This document shows positions 27,241 through 37,232 of a stretch of DNA of 64,000 nt, one piece after another. Made by a program: the position numbers and the translations under genes. The stretch lies in NCBI RefSeq assembly GCF_017357225.1, contig NZ_CP071604.1, positions 437,001 to 501,000 on the forward strand, written 5' to 3'. The stretch comes from Rhizobium binae (GTDB taxonomy: Bacteria; Pseudomonadota; Alphaproteobacteria; Rhizobiales; Rhizobiaceae). Every line of letters starts with the position of its first letter. The stretch's first letter is position 1. The notes under the pieces are model-generated. The model was not told the origin of the DNA and searched no databases. It saw nothing but the letters and a program-made list of their open reading frames with translations.

Positions 27241-28467
27241 TCACTCCTCGTCAACCACCCGAAGCTTGAGAAGACCGGTGCGGCTTTCCACCGATTTGGC
27301 CGGGGTCTCGTCGTCACGGGCCGGCCGGATATCGCCGCCCGCCTCGAATTCCAGCGCTTCGATCTTGGCGCCGCGCCTGGTGAGCTTGTCGGCTGACGTG
27401 ACGACCATGTCGATATCCTTCTGCGCCATGGCGAAATGGCCCTGCAGCTTGCGCACCCGCTCGTCGAGACGGCCGAGATCGTCCATCAGCAGCGCCACCT
27501 CGCCCTGGATCAGATGCGCCTGCGCCTGCATGCGCTGGTCCTTCAGGACGGCCTGGATGACCTGGATCGACAGCATCAGCAGCGACGGCGAGACGATGAC
27601 AATGCGCGCCCGGTGCGCCTTCTGCACCACCGGCTCGAAATTTTCGTGGAGCTCGGCAAAGATCGATTCGGACGGCACGAAGAGAAAGGCCGTATCCTGG
27701 GTTTCCCCCTGGATCAGATATTTCTCGGCAATGTCCCTTATATGGATCTCCATGTCACGGCGGAACTGCTGGCCGGCGAGCTTGGCGGCATCGGGGCTGC
27801 CGGCGGCGTCGCGGATGGCGTTCCACGCTTCGAGCGGGAATTTCGCGTCGATGACGAGCGGCGGCGCGCCATTCGGCATACGGATCGTGCAGTCCGGTCG
27901 CGAGCCGTTGGACAGCGTCTGCTGGAAGGCATAGGCGCCCATCGGCAGGCTGTCGGCGACGATCGTTTCCATGCGCGACTGGCCGAACGCGCCGCGCGTC
28001 TGCTTGTCGGAAAGGATGGCCTGCAGCCCGACGACGTCCTTGGCGAGCGTCTGGATATTGTTCTGCGCCGCGTCGATGACCGCCAGCCGCTCCTGTAGCC
28101 GTTGCAGGTTCTCATGCGTCGATTTGGTCTGCTCGGTGATCGTCGAGCTCATGCGCTGCGACATGCCGTCGAGGCGTTGGTTGATTGCCTGGTTGAGTTC
28201 GCTTTGCCGTGCGCCGAAGACTTCGGCCATCGCCGTGATGCGGCCCTGCATCTCCGCCTGGATCTTCAAAAGTTCGGCCATGCGCATCGCACTTTCCCTG
28301 GCGCGCAGATCCGCCTCCTCCGCCTGTTCTCGGCGAAGGCCGGCGGCGCGGAGAAAAAGGATGATCACCAGCAGGATGAGGGCTGCAAGAACGCCGCCGG
28401 TCAGCGCCAGCATGGCCGGGCTGATCGAGGCGACGGAAGCTGCGAGTGATTCGGACGTGACGGTCAT
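27241..28467 (-). CDS. rmuC: DNA recombination protein RmuC
   Basis: RmuC is a membrane-anchored protein with a nuclease-like fold that limits inversions at short inverted repeats. The 408-residue protein has an N-terminal transmembrane helix (about residues 18-40), a long coiled coil (about 45-140) and the RmuC domain with PPLVIDAKFPLEAWNAI and FLFVPSESIFAELHE. Full length. It is divergent from the globin-coupled receptor, with 205 bp between the two starts. Confidence 0.92.
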   Translation of the reverse strand: MTVTSESLAASVASISPAMLALTGGVLAALILLVIILFLRAAGLRREQAEEADLRARESAMRMAELLKIQAEMQGRITAMAEVFGARQSELNQAINQRLDGMSQRMSSTITEQTKSTHENLQRLQERLAVIDAAQNNIQTLAKDVVGLQAILSDKQTRGAFGQSRMETIVADSLPMGAYAFQQTLSNGSRPDCTIRMPNGAPPLVIDAKFPLEAWNAIRDAAGSPDAAKLAGQQFRRDMEIHIRDIAEKYLIQGETQDTAFLFVPSESIFAELHENFEPVVQKAHRARIVIVSPSLLMLSIQVIQAVLKDQRMQAQAHLIQGEVALLMDDLGRLDERVRKLQGHFAMAQKDIDMVVTSADKLTRRGAKIEALEFEAGGDIRPARDDETPAKSVESRTGLLKLRVVDEE

Positions 28468-28672
28468 GGCGCAACCATAACAGAAGACGCGGCAATATAT
28501 AGATCAAACCGTGAACGAAAGCGGCGATCCTCAATATCTTCGCGGGCCGCCGCGCCTTGCTGGCCAACGCGCGAAAATCACGGCTGGATTTAACGATTGC
28601 TCAATCATATTCGCCAAAAGCTGTGGCGCAGAATTCCCTCCCGCGTCGTCGCGCCAACAAACAGAGACACCC

Positions 28673-30169
28673 ATGACATCCCAGCAGACCGACAATGCGC
28701 TCAGACAGCGCCTCGATTTCATCGAACTGGACGAGACGGCGCGCAACTCGATGCGGGACCTGCGCCCTGTTATTGCCGAGCTGATCGGCGGCGCTCTCGA
28801 TAAGTTCTATGCCAAGATCGCCAAGACCCCCGCGGTCTCGAGCTTCTTCACGGACAAGAACCATGTCGGCCATGCCAAGAAGCGGCAGCAGGATCATTGG
28901 GCCAATCTTGCAGGCGGTAGCTTCGACCAAAGCTATGTCGATGGCGTGACTGCGGTCGGTCGCACCCATGCCCGCATTGGACTGGAGCCGCGCTGGTATA
29001 TCGGTGGCTATGCTCTCGTCATGTCCGAACTCGTCAAAGGCATCATGGAGAAGCAGTGGCCTTCGCTCTTCGCGCGCCAGCAGGGCAGGCAGTTGGCCGA
29101 GAAGCTGTCTGCCGTCATTAAGGCAGGCATGCTCGACATGGATTATTCCATCTCGGTCTATCTCGAGACGCTGGAAGCCAAACGCCGTGCGTTGGAAGAG
29201 GAGCGCGCCAAGACGCAATCCGACCAGGCCATCGCCCTGGAGCAACTGCGCCGCGGCCTGGAAGCACTGTCGAACGGCGATCTCGAAGCCACTCTACCCG
29301 CCGATCTGCCGGGTGATTTCAGGCAGATGGCCGAGGATTACAACCGCGCCGTCAGCGCCCTTCGCCAGTCTTTCGCATCCGTACGCGATACGTCGGGCCA
29401 GATCATGAGCGGCGCCGACGTCATTTCCAATGCGACCAACGACCTGTCGCTGCGCACCGCCCAGCAGGCGGCCGGCGTCGAAGAGAGCTCGGCGGCCCTG
29501 CAGCAGCTTTCCGTCAGCGTCGGCCAGACCGCCGCCAACGCCGAAAAGGCATCCGGCGCCGTGCGTGAGACGCAGCAGAAGGCGAAGAATTCAGGTGAAC
29601 TCGTCACCAGCGCCGTCTCGGCGATGGCCGGCATCGAAAAATCCTCGACCGAAATTTCCAAGATCATCGGCGTCATCGACGAGATCGCCTTCCAGACCAA
29701 TCTTCTGGCGCTGAATGCCGGCGTCGAGGCGGCGCGTGCCGGTGATGCCGGCAAGGGTTTTGCCGTCGTCGCCCAGGAAGTTCGCCAGCTCGCCCAGCGC
29801 ACGGCCGAAGCCGCCAAGGAGATCAAGAACCTGATCTCGCAGAGCTCGATCCAGGTCAATGAGGGTGTGGGCATCGTCTCCAGCACCGGCGAGGCATTGA
29901 ACGACATGATCAGCCGCATCGATATCATCAACCGCTTCGTCGCCGATATCGCCGCTGCCGCCCGCGATCAGGCAACCGGCGTCAACGAGGTCAGCGTGGC
30001 GATCCGCAGCATGGGCGAAATCACCCAGCAGAATTCCGGCATGGTCGAGCGCACCTCGGCAGAAACCCGCCGCCTCAAGGACGAGGTGGAAAGCCTGATC
30101 GCGCTGTTGCAGCGTTTCCGCGCTAGGCCGGACGGCCGTTCGGTCGCCGCTGCCCGCCGGGCGGCTTGA
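28673..30169 (+). CDS. Globin-coupled soluble chemoreceptor (HemAT/IcpA-like)
   Basis: A cytoplasmic 498-residue receptor. Residues about 5-165 form a protoglobin sensor with the expected proximal histidine in VGRTHARIGLEPRWYIGGYA. A coiled-coil/HAMP-like segment and the methyl-accepting domain follow, with tip EIAFQTNLLALNAGVEAARAGD. There are no transmembrane helices. The class binds heme and senses oxygen; S. meliloti IcpA is a related soluble receptor. It lacks the WEEF tail of the other two receptors in the window, so adaptation enzymes may reach it differently. The ATG at 28673 was chosen because family similarity begins there. Confidence 0.9.
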   Translation: MTSQQTDNALRQRLDFIELDETARNSMRDLRPVIAELIGGALDKFYAKIAKTPAVSSFFTDKNHVGHAKKRQQDHWANLAGGSFDQSYVDGVTAVGRTHARIGLEPRWYIGGYALVMSELVKGIMEKQWPSLFARQQGRQLAEKLSAVIKAGMLDMDYSISVYLETLEAKRRALEEERAKTQSDQAIALEQLRRGLEALSNGDLEATLPADLPGDFRQMAEDYNRAVSALRQSFASVRDTSGQIMSGADVISNATNDLSLRTAQQAAGVEESSAALQQLSVSVGQTAANAEKASGAVRETQQKAKNSGELVTSAVSAMAGIEKSSTEISKIIGVIDEIAFQTNLLALNAGVEAARAGDAGKGFAVVAQEVRQLAQRTAEAAKEIKNLISQSSIQVNEGVGIVSSTGEALNDMISRIDIINRFVADIAAAARDQATGVNEVSVAIRSMGEITQQNSGMVERTSAETRRLKDEVESLIALLQRFRARPDGRSVAAARRAA

Positions 30170-30188
30170 CGCGAATATGGCAGAATTC

Positions 30189-30222
30189 CGGGCGGGGATG
30201 CAAAAAAGCGTCTTCCCCGCCC
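30189..30222 (+). terminator. GC-rich hairpin after the globin-coupled receptor gene
   Basis: CGGGCGGGGA and TCCCCGCCCG are perfect 10-bp arms around a 14-base loop, 20 bp after the stop. No T run follows on the plus strand, so termination efficiency is uncertain. Confidence 0.55.
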
Positions 30223-30267
30223 GCCGGATAATTCCATAGTGAGAAAAGATGGGTTATGGGAACGCCC

Positions 30268-30783
30268 ATGACCATCAAGCCACTCATCATTCTTCCAGAT
30301 CCCATTCTCCGCCAGCTGTCCAAGCCGATCGAGCGGGTCGACGCCGACCTGCAGCGCCTTGCCGACGACATGCTGGAAACCATGTATGACGCCCCCGGCA
30401 TCGGCCTTGCCGCCATCCAGATCGGCGTGCCGCGCCGCATGCTGGTGATCGACGTGTCGCGCGAAGGCGAAGAAAAGCAGCCGCAGGTCTTCATCAATCC
30501 GGAGATCGTCAAATCCTCCGACGATCGCTCGGTCTATGAGGAAGGCTGCCTGTCGATTCCCGATTATTATGCCGAGGTTGAGCGTCCGGCGGTGGTCTCG
30601 GTCAAATATCTCGACCGCAACGGCAAGGAACAGACGGTGGAAGCCGACGGCCTGCTCGCCACCTGCCTGCAGCACGAGATCGACCATCTGAACGGCGTGC
30701 TGTTCATCGATCATATCTCGCGGCTGAAGCGCGAGATGGTGATCAAGAAGTTCACCAAGGCGGCCAAGTCCAAGGCACTCTGA
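30268..30783 (+). CDS. def: Peptide deformylase
   Basis: Def removes the formyl group from N-formylmethionine of new proteins. All three metal and substrate motifs are present: [10 protein letters not shown] (about residue 45), EEGCLSIP (about 90) and QHEIDHLNG (about 135). The ATG at 30268 gives 171 residues, the usual rhizobial length; an in-frame ATG at 30256 adds four residues. It precedes fmt, the enzyme that adds the formyl group, then truA, so this is a translation-related operon. Confidence 0.97.
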   Translation: MTIKPLIILPDPILRQLSKPIERVDADLQRLADDMLETMYDAPGIGLAAIQIGVPRRMLVIDVSREGEEKQPQVFINPEIVKSSDDRSVYEEGCLSIPDYYAEVERPAVVSVKYLDRNGKEQTVEADGLLATCLQHEIDHLNGVLFIDHISRLKREMVIKKFTKAAKSKAL

Positions 30784-30895
30784 GTGTTGCGTTGAAAATG
30801 CACCGGGGAGGCATCATGATATCATTGATGCCATGATGGAGGTTCAAGCTCGTAAACCGGTTTGAAGACGGCTGATCCTCAATTGGCGAGATAGA

Positions 30896-31831
30896 ATGTC
30901 TCTTAGCATCATTTTCATGGGAACCCCGGAGTTCTCGGTTCCGACCCTCCGCCTGCTCGTCGACGCCGGCCACAGGATCGTCGCCGTCTATACGCAGCCG
31001 CCGCGGCCGGGCGGCCGGCGCGGGCTCGATCTGCAGAAATCGCCGGTGCATCAGGCGGCCGAACTGCTCGGTCTGCCGGTCTTCACGCCGGTCAATTTCA
31101 AGGATCCAGAGGAGCGCGAGAAGTTTGCCGCGTTCAAGGCCGATGTCGCCGTCGTCGTCGCCTACGGGCTGCTGCTGCCGGAGGCGGTTTTGAACGGCAC
31201 CCGCGAGGGCTGCTATAACGGCCATGCCTCGCTGCTGCCGCGCTGGCGGGGTGCCGCGCCGATCCAGCGGGCGATCATGGCCGGCGATGCAAAGACCGGA
31301 ATGATGGTGATGAAGATGGACAAGGGTCTCGATACCGGCGCCGTCGCGCTGAGCCGCGAAGTCGAGATCGGCCCGAACATGACGGCAGGCGAACTGCACG
31401 ACCGACTGATGCAGGTCGGCGCCAAGGCGATGGCGGAAGCCATGGTGAAGCTTGAAATGAACGACCTGCCACTGACGCCGCAGCCGGAAGACGGCGTGCT
31501 TTATGCCGCCAAGATCGACAAGGCCGAGACGCGCATCGATTTCGCCAGGCAGGCGCTAGAAGTGCACAACCATATCCGCGGTTTGGCGCCGTTTCCGGGC
31601 GCCTGGTTCGAGCTTGAGATCGGCGGCAGGCCTGAACGGGTGAAGGTGCTGGGCTCAGAGCTGGCTGAGGGGCAGGGGGCGGCCGGACAGTTGCTGACCG
31701 ACGATCTCGTCGTGGCCTGCGCCTCTGGCGCTGTGCGGCTGACGCGGCTGCAAAAGGCAGGCGGCAAGCCGCTCGCCGCGGCCGATTTCCTCAGGGGCAC
31801 GCCGCTGGCGGCGGGCACGAGGCTCTCCTGA
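30896..31831 (+). CDS. fmt: Methionyl-tRNA formyltransferase
   Basis: Fmt formylates initiator Met-tRNA using 10-formyl-THF. The 311-residue protein begins [15 protein letters not shown] and has the signature [19 protein letters not shown] with catalytic Asn and His (YNGH) and the Asp in KGLDTGAV. The C-terminal OB-like domain is present. It ends in TGATG, the TGA overlapping the truA ATG by one base, so translation is coupled. It lies 112 bp after def. Confidence 0.97.
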   Translation: MSLSIIFMGTPEFSVPTLRLLVDAGHRIVAVYTQPPRPGGRRGLDLQKSPVHQAAELLGLPVFTPVNFKDPEEREKFAAFKADVAVVVAYGLLLPEAVLNGTREGCYNGHASLLPRWRGAAPIQRAIMAGDAKTGMMVMKMDKGLDTGAVALSREVEIGPNMTAGELHDRLMQVGAKAMAEAMVKLEMNDLPLTPQPEDGVLYAAKIDKAETRIDFARQALEVHNHIRGLAPFPGAWFELEIGGRPERVKVLGSELAEGQGAAGQLLTDDLVVACASGAVRLTRLQKAGGKPLAAADFLRGTPLAAGTRLS

Positions 31832-32631
31832 TGCCGCGCTTCCGCATGACCGTCGAATATGACGGCGGCCCCTATGTCGGCTGGCAGCGGCAGGAGAATG
31901 GTCCTTCGGTGCAGGGTGCGATCGAAGCCGCGGTGTTGTCGCTGACCGGCGAGATTGTTTCGATCCGCGGCGCCGGCCGCACCGATTCCGGCGTCCACGC
32001 CATGGGACAGGTGATTCATGCCGATCTTTCGAAGGAATGGTCGCCCTACCAGCTGCAGAACGCCCTGAATGCGCATCTGAGGCTTGCCGGCGAGCGCGTC
32101 TCCATTCTCGACGTCGAGGCGGTTCCCGAATTCTTCGACGCCCGCTTCTCGGCTTTGCGTCGCCATTATCTCTACCGTATCGTCAGCCGCCGGGCGCCGC
32201 TGGCGCTCGAAGCCGGCAAGGCCTGGTGGGTGCCGAAGACTCTCGACCACGAGGTCATGCATGCCGCCGCCCAGCGGCTGGTCGGCCGGCATGATTTCTC
32301 TACCTTCCGCTCCGCCCATTGCCAGGCGAACAGCCCGGTGCGCACGCTCGACCGGCTCGACGTGACCCGTAGCGGCGCGCTGATCGAAATCCGTGCCACG
32401 GCGCAGAGTTTCCTTCACAACCAGATCCGCTCCTTCGCCGGGACGCTGAAGCTTGCCGGCGAGGGCAAGTGGACGCCCGACGATGTCGAGGCGGCGCTCG
32501 AAGCGCGCGAGCGCAAGGCCTGCGGCCCGGTGGCGCCGCCCGACGGGCTCTATTTCCTGCAGGTGGATTATCCCGGAGTGATCACCGATCGCCGTAGGCC
32601 CGCCGACGAAAGCGACGACGATCTCTCATGA
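31831..32631 (+). CDS. truA: tRNA pseudouridine(38-40) synthase TruA
   Basis: TruA converts uridines 38-40 of the tRNA anticodon arm to pseudouridine. The 266-residue protein begins [19 protein letters not shown] and carries the catalytic Asp in [16 protein letters not shown], with [10 protein letters not shown] and [13 protein letters not shown] further on. Its start overlaps the fmt stop. Full length. Confidence 0.97.
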   Translation: MPRFRMTVEYDGGPYVGWQRQENGPSVQGAIEAAVLSLTGEIVSIRGAGRTDSGVHAMGQVIHADLSKEWSPYQLQNALNAHLRLAGERVSILDVEAVPEFFDARFSALRRHYLYRIVSRRAPLALEAGKAWWVPKTLDHEVMHAAAQRLVGRHDFSTFRSAHCQANSPVRTLDRLDVTRSGALIEIRATAQSFLHNQIRSFAGTLKLAGEGKWTPDDVEAALEARERKACGPVAPPDGLYFLQVDYPGVITDRRRPADESDDDLS

Positions 32632-32664
32632 TGTCCAGGCGGGATCTCATGCGACCAGCTTGGG

Positions 32665-33261
32665 TCAGGCCGGATAGATGCCGAGAAAGTGCTGCAGATA
32701 TTCCGAAAGGATCATCGACGGCACCAGCAGCACCAGCGTCAGCGCGCCGACCATCAGCGGGTGATCGTGGCAGATCATCCTGAGGATGCGCGCCAGCACG
32801 AAGACCTGTGCCAGCATGAAGGCGAGCAGCAGCAGTGAGACGAGGCCGACGGCGCCAGGCAGGAAGAACACCAGTGCCAGCAGCAAGCCGTTGATATAGG
32901 AGAGCGGCACACCGAGCCAGTTGACGCTGACGACGACGGGGGCGAAGCGTTCGCCCATGCGGAAGGCAAGCAGCAGCAGCCCGGCAAAGACCAGCGGCAC
33001 GATCCAGTTGGCGATCTCGACGAGGCCGAGCCTGATAAAGAAGGCGAGGTCGACATCGGCGTCCGGCGGCATCGAGCGCAGGAAGGCCTGTCGCCACCAG
33101 AGCCAGGAAATGCCCATCGGCGGCAGGCACCAGACCATCGCCCAGAACGAGCGGTTGACGCCGCGCTCCGACAGATCGAGGAAGCGGAAGCCGCGCGGAT
33201 CCATCCGGATCAGCAGCCAGAGGCCGGCCAGATAATACTGGACTTCCCTAAGACCCGGCAT
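32665..33261 (-). CDS. Multi-pass membrane protein of unknown function
   Basis: A 198-residue hydrophobic protein with about five transmembrane segments and a few aromatic clusters ([18 protein letters not shown]). I recognise no characterised family. It starts 14 bases inside the dapE 3' end on the same strand, so it is probably translated with dapE. It may be a conserved rhizobial membrane protein; no function can be inferred beyond membrane location. Confidence 0.75.
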   Translation of the reverse strand: MPGLREVQYYLAGLWLLIRMDPRGFRFLDLSERGVNRSFWAMVWCLPPMGISWLWWRQAFLRSMPPDADVDLAFFIRLGLVEIANWIVPLVFAGLLLLAFRMGERFAPVVVSVNWLGVPLSYINGLLLALVFFLPGAVGLVSLLLLAFMLAQVFVLARILRMICHDHPLMVGALTLVLLVPSMILSEYLQHFLGIYPA

Positions 33262-34441
33262 GGGCGAACCAGCGGTCGATGAAGGTCTCGTAGATCGCCG
33301 TCAGCGTCTCCAGATCGGCAACGGCGACACGCTCGTCGACCATGTGCATCGTCTGACCGACGAGGCCGAACTCGACGACCGGGCAATAGTCCTTGATGAA
33401 GCGGGCATCCGACGTGCCGCCGGTGGTCGAAAGCGCCGGCGAGCGGCCGGCGACGCTTTCGATGGCCGAAGACAGCGAGGCGATCAAAGCATTGTTGCGC
33501 GTCAGGAAGACGTGGCTCGGCCGGTCGGCCCAGACGATATCGTATTTCACGGGCTCCCGGCCCGGACGCAGCTGGTCGTTGCCGGCGGCGGCATCGAGCC
33601 GCCGCAAGATTTCCGCGCGCAGCGTGTCGACGGTCCAGCTGTCGTTGAAGCGGATGTTGAAGCTCGCCGATGCCTTTGCCGGAATCACGTTCGTGGCGGG
33701 ATTGCCGACATCGACCGTCGTCACCTCGAGGTTCGACGGCTGGAAATCGTCGGTGCCGCCGTCGAAGGGCGGATCCATCAGCGCCTGCGTCAGCTGGACG
33801 ATGCCGCGCACGGGATTGTCGGCAAGGTGCGGATAGGCCGCGTGGCCCTGCACGCCGTGCACCGTGATCCTGCCCGACAGCGAGCCGCGCCGGCCGATCT
33901 TGATCATGTCGCCGAGCCTGTCGGGATTTGTGGGTTCGCCGACCAGGCAGGCGTCCCAGCGCTCGCCCCGTTCCGTAGCCCATTGCAGCAGCTTGACGGT
34001 GCCGTTGATCGCCGGGCCTTCTTCGTCGCCGGTGATCAGCAGGGAAATCGAGCCGGCCGGCGGGCCGTTCTTCTCGATATGGCGGGCGATGGCGGCGACG
34101 AAACAGGCAATGCCGCCCTTCATGTCGACGGCGCCGCGGCCGAAGAGCTCGCCATTTGATACCTCGGCGGCAAAGGGCGGATGCGTCCAGGCGGCTTCGT
34201 CGCCGACCGGCACGACATCGGTGTGGCCGGCAAACACCAGATGCGGGCCGTCGCTGCCGAGGCGGGCATAGAGGTTCTCGATATCGGCTGTGCCCTCTTC
34301 GCGTGCGATCACCTTGTCGACCGTAAAGCCGAGCGGCGTGAGCATGGCGTCGAGCGCCGTGAGCGCGCCGCCTTCGGCGGGCGTCACGGACGGGCAGCGA
34401 ATCAAAGCCTGGAGATTGACGACGGGGTCGGTTGCGGTCAT
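33248..34441 (-). CDS. dapE: Succinyl-diaminopimelate desuccinylase
   Basis: DapE hydrolyses N-succinyl-LL-diaminopimelate, a late step to lysine and peptidoglycan diaminopimelate. Zinc-binding and catalytic motifs of the M20 family are present: [37 protein letters not shown], and [12 protein letters not shown] near the C-terminus. The ATG at 34441 gives 397 residues, the usual length; an in-frame ATG at 34477 adds twelve. dapD lies directly upstream on the same strand, so two steps of the succinylase branch are grouped. Confidence 0.96.
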   Translation of the reverse strand: MTATDPVVNLQALIRCPSVTPAEGGALTALDAMLTPLGFTVDKVIAREEGTADIENLYARLGSDGPHLVFAGHTDVVPVGDEAAWTHPPFAAEVSNGELFGRGAVDMKGGIACFVAAIARHIEKNGPPAGSISLLITGDEEGPAINGTVKLLQWATERGERWDACLVGEPTNPDRLGDMIKIGRRGSLSGRITVHGVQGHAAYPHLADNPVRGIVQLTQALMDPPFDGGTDDFQPSNLEVTTVDVGNPATNVIPAKASASFNIRFNDSWTVDTLRAEILRRLDAAAGNDQLRPGREPVKYDIVWADRPSHVFLTRNNALIASLSSAIESVAGRSPALSTTGGTSDARFIKDYCPVVEFGLVGQTMHMVDERVAVADLETLTAIYETFIDRWFAHAGS

Positions 34442-34542
34442 GGCGGTCGAACTATCCGGCGGGAATGGCAAAGACATGGCAAGGCGGAGTCGCCTCGCCT
34501 AAAAAGACGCCGTCTGTTTACCGGATCAAAGTGCCGGTGTCA

Positions 34543-35403
34543 TCAATCTCTGAGCAGCTCGTTGATGCCGGTCTTGGAGCGGGTCTGTTCGTCGACGCGC
34601 TTGACGATGACGGCGCAGTAAAGGTGCGGCGCCGGCAGGCCGTTGGCCATCGTCGCATTGGCCGAGGCCATCGAACCGGCGACGACGACGGAATAGGGCG
34701 GCACTTCGCCGTACATGACCTCGCCGGTGGCGCGGTCGACGATCTTGGTCGACTTGCCGATGTAAACACCCATGCCGAGCACGGAGCCTTCGCGGATGAT
34801 GCAGCCCTCGACCACTTCCGAGCGCGCGCCGATGAAGCAATTGTCCTCGATGATCGTCGGGCCGGCCTGCATCGGCTCCAGCACGCCGCCAATGCCGACG
34901 CCGCCGGACAGATGCACATGTTTGCCGATCTGTGCGCAGGAGCCGACCGTCGCCCAGGTATCGACCATCGTGCCTTCGCCGACATAGGCGCCGAGGTTGA
35001 CGAAAGAGGGCATCAGGATGGCGTTCGGCGCGATATAGGCCGAGCGGCGCACGACGCAGTTGGGAACGGCGCGGAAGCCGGCGGCGCGGAACTGGTTCTC
35101 GCCCCAGTTTTCGAATTTCGAGGGAACTTTGTCCCACCAGGTGGAATTGCCCGAGCCGCCCTTGACCACCTCCATGTCGTTGAGGCGGAAGGACAGGAGC
35201 ACGGCCTTCTTCAGCCACTGATTGACCGTCCAGACGCCGTCGGCACCGCGTTCGGCGACACGCGCCTTGCCTTCATCGAGCAGGTTGAGCGCTGCTTCGA
35301 CCGCATCGCGGACCTCGCCCTTCGTCGACATGTTCACATTGTCACGATTGTCGAAAGCGGTTTCGATGGTCTTTTCGAGGGATGCAAGGTCGGTGGCGCT
35401 CAT
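34543..35403 (-). CDS. dapD: Tetrahydrodipicolinate N-succinyltransferase
   Basis: DapD succinylates tetrahydrodipicolinate with succinyl-CoA in the lysine/diaminopimelate pathway. The 286-residue protein has an N-terminal helical domain and a left-handed beta-helix of hexapeptide repeats (from about residue 110: [20 protein letters not shown], then [14 protein letters not shown]). Full length for the family. It lies 101 bp upstream of dapE and is divergent from the LOG-family gene. Confidence 0.96.
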   Translation of the reverse strand: MSATDLASLEKTIETAFDNRDNVNMSTKGEVRDAVEAALNLLDEGKARVAERGADGVWTVNQWLKKAVLLSFRLNDMEVVKGGSGNSTWWDKVPSKFENWGENQFRAAGFRAVPNCVVRRSAYIAPNAILMPSFVNLGAYVGEGTMVDTWATVGSCAQIGKHVHLSGGVGIGGVLEPMQAGPTIIEDNCFIGARSEVVEGCIIREGSVLGMGVYIGKSTKIVDRATGEVMYGEVPPYSVVVAGSMASANATMANGLPAPHLYCAVIVKRVDEQTRSKTGINELLRD

Positions 35404-35596
35404 GGGAATTCCTTAAACTTCGATCTTTATCGTGGAGACGGCGCGGTCTCCGGAACTGCGGTTGGCGGGATTGTGTCCTGCTCTACAGCATGCGCCCGTA
35501 GAATGGAATTATTTTTCGGGCAGGATCAATCTGGTTTCAAGGCGTTATAGCGACATATCCGGCACTGAGGCCGGCAGTACTGAAAGGCATTTCGAC

Positions 35597-36457
35597 ATGG
35601 CGAAGGGACGAAACGGCGGTTCTAGGCGCAAGGACGGCGTATGGGACCCGCTGAAAAGCAGCTCGACCGACAGGCAGCGGGCGCAAGCCGTGCCGAAGAC
35701 GCCGCAGACGATGTCGCCTGCCTATCGCCTTGCCTATGTCGATGAGGATTTCCTCTGCCGCGAAGAACTGCGGCCGATCCGCCTGCAGCTGGAACTGCTG
35801 AAGACCGAGATGATGCTGACGGAACGTGGCATCCGCTCGACCGTCGTCATGTTCGGCGGCGCCCGCATTCCCGCCCCCGGCCAGAGCGCCTGGGCGGCGC
35901 GCAACGACATCCAGCGCGTCAATCTGGAGGCGGCGTCCGTCTATTATGACGAGGCGCGCAAATTCGCCCGGCTCTGCTCGAAATATTCGGCGGGCTTCGA
36001 CTTCCAGGAATATGTCATTGTCACCGGCGGCGGGCCCGGCGTCATGGAGGCGGGCAATCGCGGCGCGGCCGACGAGGGCGCACCTTCGATCGGCCTCAAT
36101 ATCGTGCTGCCGCATGAGCAGGCGCCGAACGCCTATGTGACGCCGGAGCTCAGCTTCAACTTCCACTACTTCGCCATTCGCAAGATGCATTTCATGGTGC
36201 GCGCCAAGGCGATCGCGGTCTTTCCCGGTGGCTTCGGAACGCTCGACGAATTCTTCGAATGCCTGACGCTGATCCAGACCGGGCGCATGGAGCGCCTGCC
36301 GCTGATCCTGTTCGGCGAGGCCTTCTGGCGAAGCATCATCAATTTCGAGGCATTGGCCGAATTCGGTACGATCGCGCCTGACGACGTCAAGCTGATCAGC
36401 TTCGTCGACACGGCCGACGCCGCATGGAAGATCGTCCAGGATTTCTACGAGCACTAA
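35597..36457 (+). CDS. LOG-family protein (TIGR00730-type)
   Basis: The LOG family includes cytokinin riboside 5'-monophosphate phosphoribohydrolases and other nucleotide N-glycosidases. The 286-residue protein has the two diagnostic motifs: GGGPGVMEAGNRGA (about residue 150) and the catalytic PGGxGTxxE site in FPGGFGTLDEFFE (about 215). The N-terminal extension of some 90 residues is typical of the longer bacterial type. In a plant symbiont a cytokinin-activating role is conceivable but is not shown. The ATG at 35597 was chosen because the upstream frame has no similarity. Confidence 0.88.
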   Translation: MAKGRNGGSRRKDGVWDPLKSSSTDRQRAQAVPKTPQTMSPAYRLAYVDEDFLCREELRPIRLQLELLKTEMMLTERGIRSTVVMFGGARIPAPGQSAWAARNDIQRVNLEAASVYYDEARKFARLCSKYSAGFDFQEYVIVTGGGPGVMEAGNRGAADEGAPSIGLNIVLPHEQAPNAYVTPELSFNFHYFAIRKMHFMVRAKAIAVFPGGFGTLDEFFECLTLIQTGRMERLPLILFGEAFWRSIINFEALAEFGTIAPDDVKLISFVDTADAAWKIVQDFYEH

Positions 36458-36464
36458 CATCTCC

Positions 36465-36480
36465 CCCCGCCGGAGCGGGG
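36465..36480. terminator. Short hairpin between convergent LOG-family and EF-hand genes
   Basis: CCCCGC-cgga-GCGGGG forms a 6-bp GC stem 8 bp after the LOG-family stop. It lies between two convergent genes and could serve both. Confidence 0.5.
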
Positions 36481-36507
36481 AAAGAGCGGGGCAATGTTCG
36501 TCGACCC

Positions 36508-37125
36508 TTACAGGAGCGGCCGGTCCGGCATGTCGTCGATCGAGATGACGCCGTCCTTGTTGCGGTCCATGCGGGTGAACAGCTTATCGAAGGCGGCGAC
36601 CGCTTCCTGTTTGGAGATCTGGCCGTTCTCGTCGGTGTCGACCCGGCGCATCATCATCGAGGCGCGCATGAAGTTGCCGCCATGGCGCATCCAGTGATGA
36701 TCGCCATGACCGCCGCGGGGCGGCTGCCCGGGCTCGTCGTCCGGCATGTCGGGCGCCGCGTTCGCGTCCTGTTCGTCGCCGGCCTCCTGCTTGTGCTGAT
36801 CTTTCATCGCCTGCAGCTGCGTCTGCCGGTACTGGCGGATTTCGCCGGGCGTCAGCGAGCCGTCATTGTTGGTGTCGATCTCGGCGAAGACCTTGTCGAG
36901 GCCGCTGGTCGCCTCCTCCTTGGAGACCTTTGCGTCTTTGTTTGCGTCGAACTCCTTGAGCATGCGGACATAGGTGATTTCGAGGAAGGCGTCGCGGCCC
37001 GGACCGTCCATGCCGGCATCATGCGGACGCGGCCCGTTGCCGGGCGCGGCAAAGCTTGTCCCGGCGGCTGCGCCGAGAACGAGGACGGAGGAGAGCGCTG
37101 CCAGTATCAGCTTGTTGCGGTACAT
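36508..37125 (-). CDS. Secreted EF-hand calcium-binding protein
   Basis: A 205-residue exported protein with a signal peptide (hydrophobic segment about residues 5-20, then TSFAAPG). Four EF-hand-like loops are visible: DANKDAKVSKEE, DTNNDGSLTPGE, DTDENGQISKQE and DRNKDGVISIDD, in two pairs separated by a His-, Gly- and Pro-rich linker. These should bind Ca2+ in the periplasm. The role is unknown; rhizobia have several such proteins. Other calcium-related genes are not adjacent. Confidence 0.88.
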   Translation of the reverse strand: MYRNKLILAALSSVLVLGAAAGTSFAAPGNGPRPHDAGMDGPGRDAFLEITYVRMLKEFDANKDAKVSKEEATSGLDKVFAEIDTNNDGSLTPGEIRQYRQTQLQAMKDQHKQEAGDEQDANAAPDMPDDEPGQPPRGGHGDHHWMRHGGNFMRASMMMRRVDTDENGQISKQEAVAAFDKLFTRMDRNKDGVISIDDMPDRPLL

Positions 37126-37232
37126 CGTGTTTCCCTTTCGTAAGGCGTCCCTTGACGAAAGAGGCTATGGCAGCGGGCTGAAAAGACCCAGTTAAACATC
37201 GGTAAGCTGGGTGAAACTTTGGTAAGGTGACG

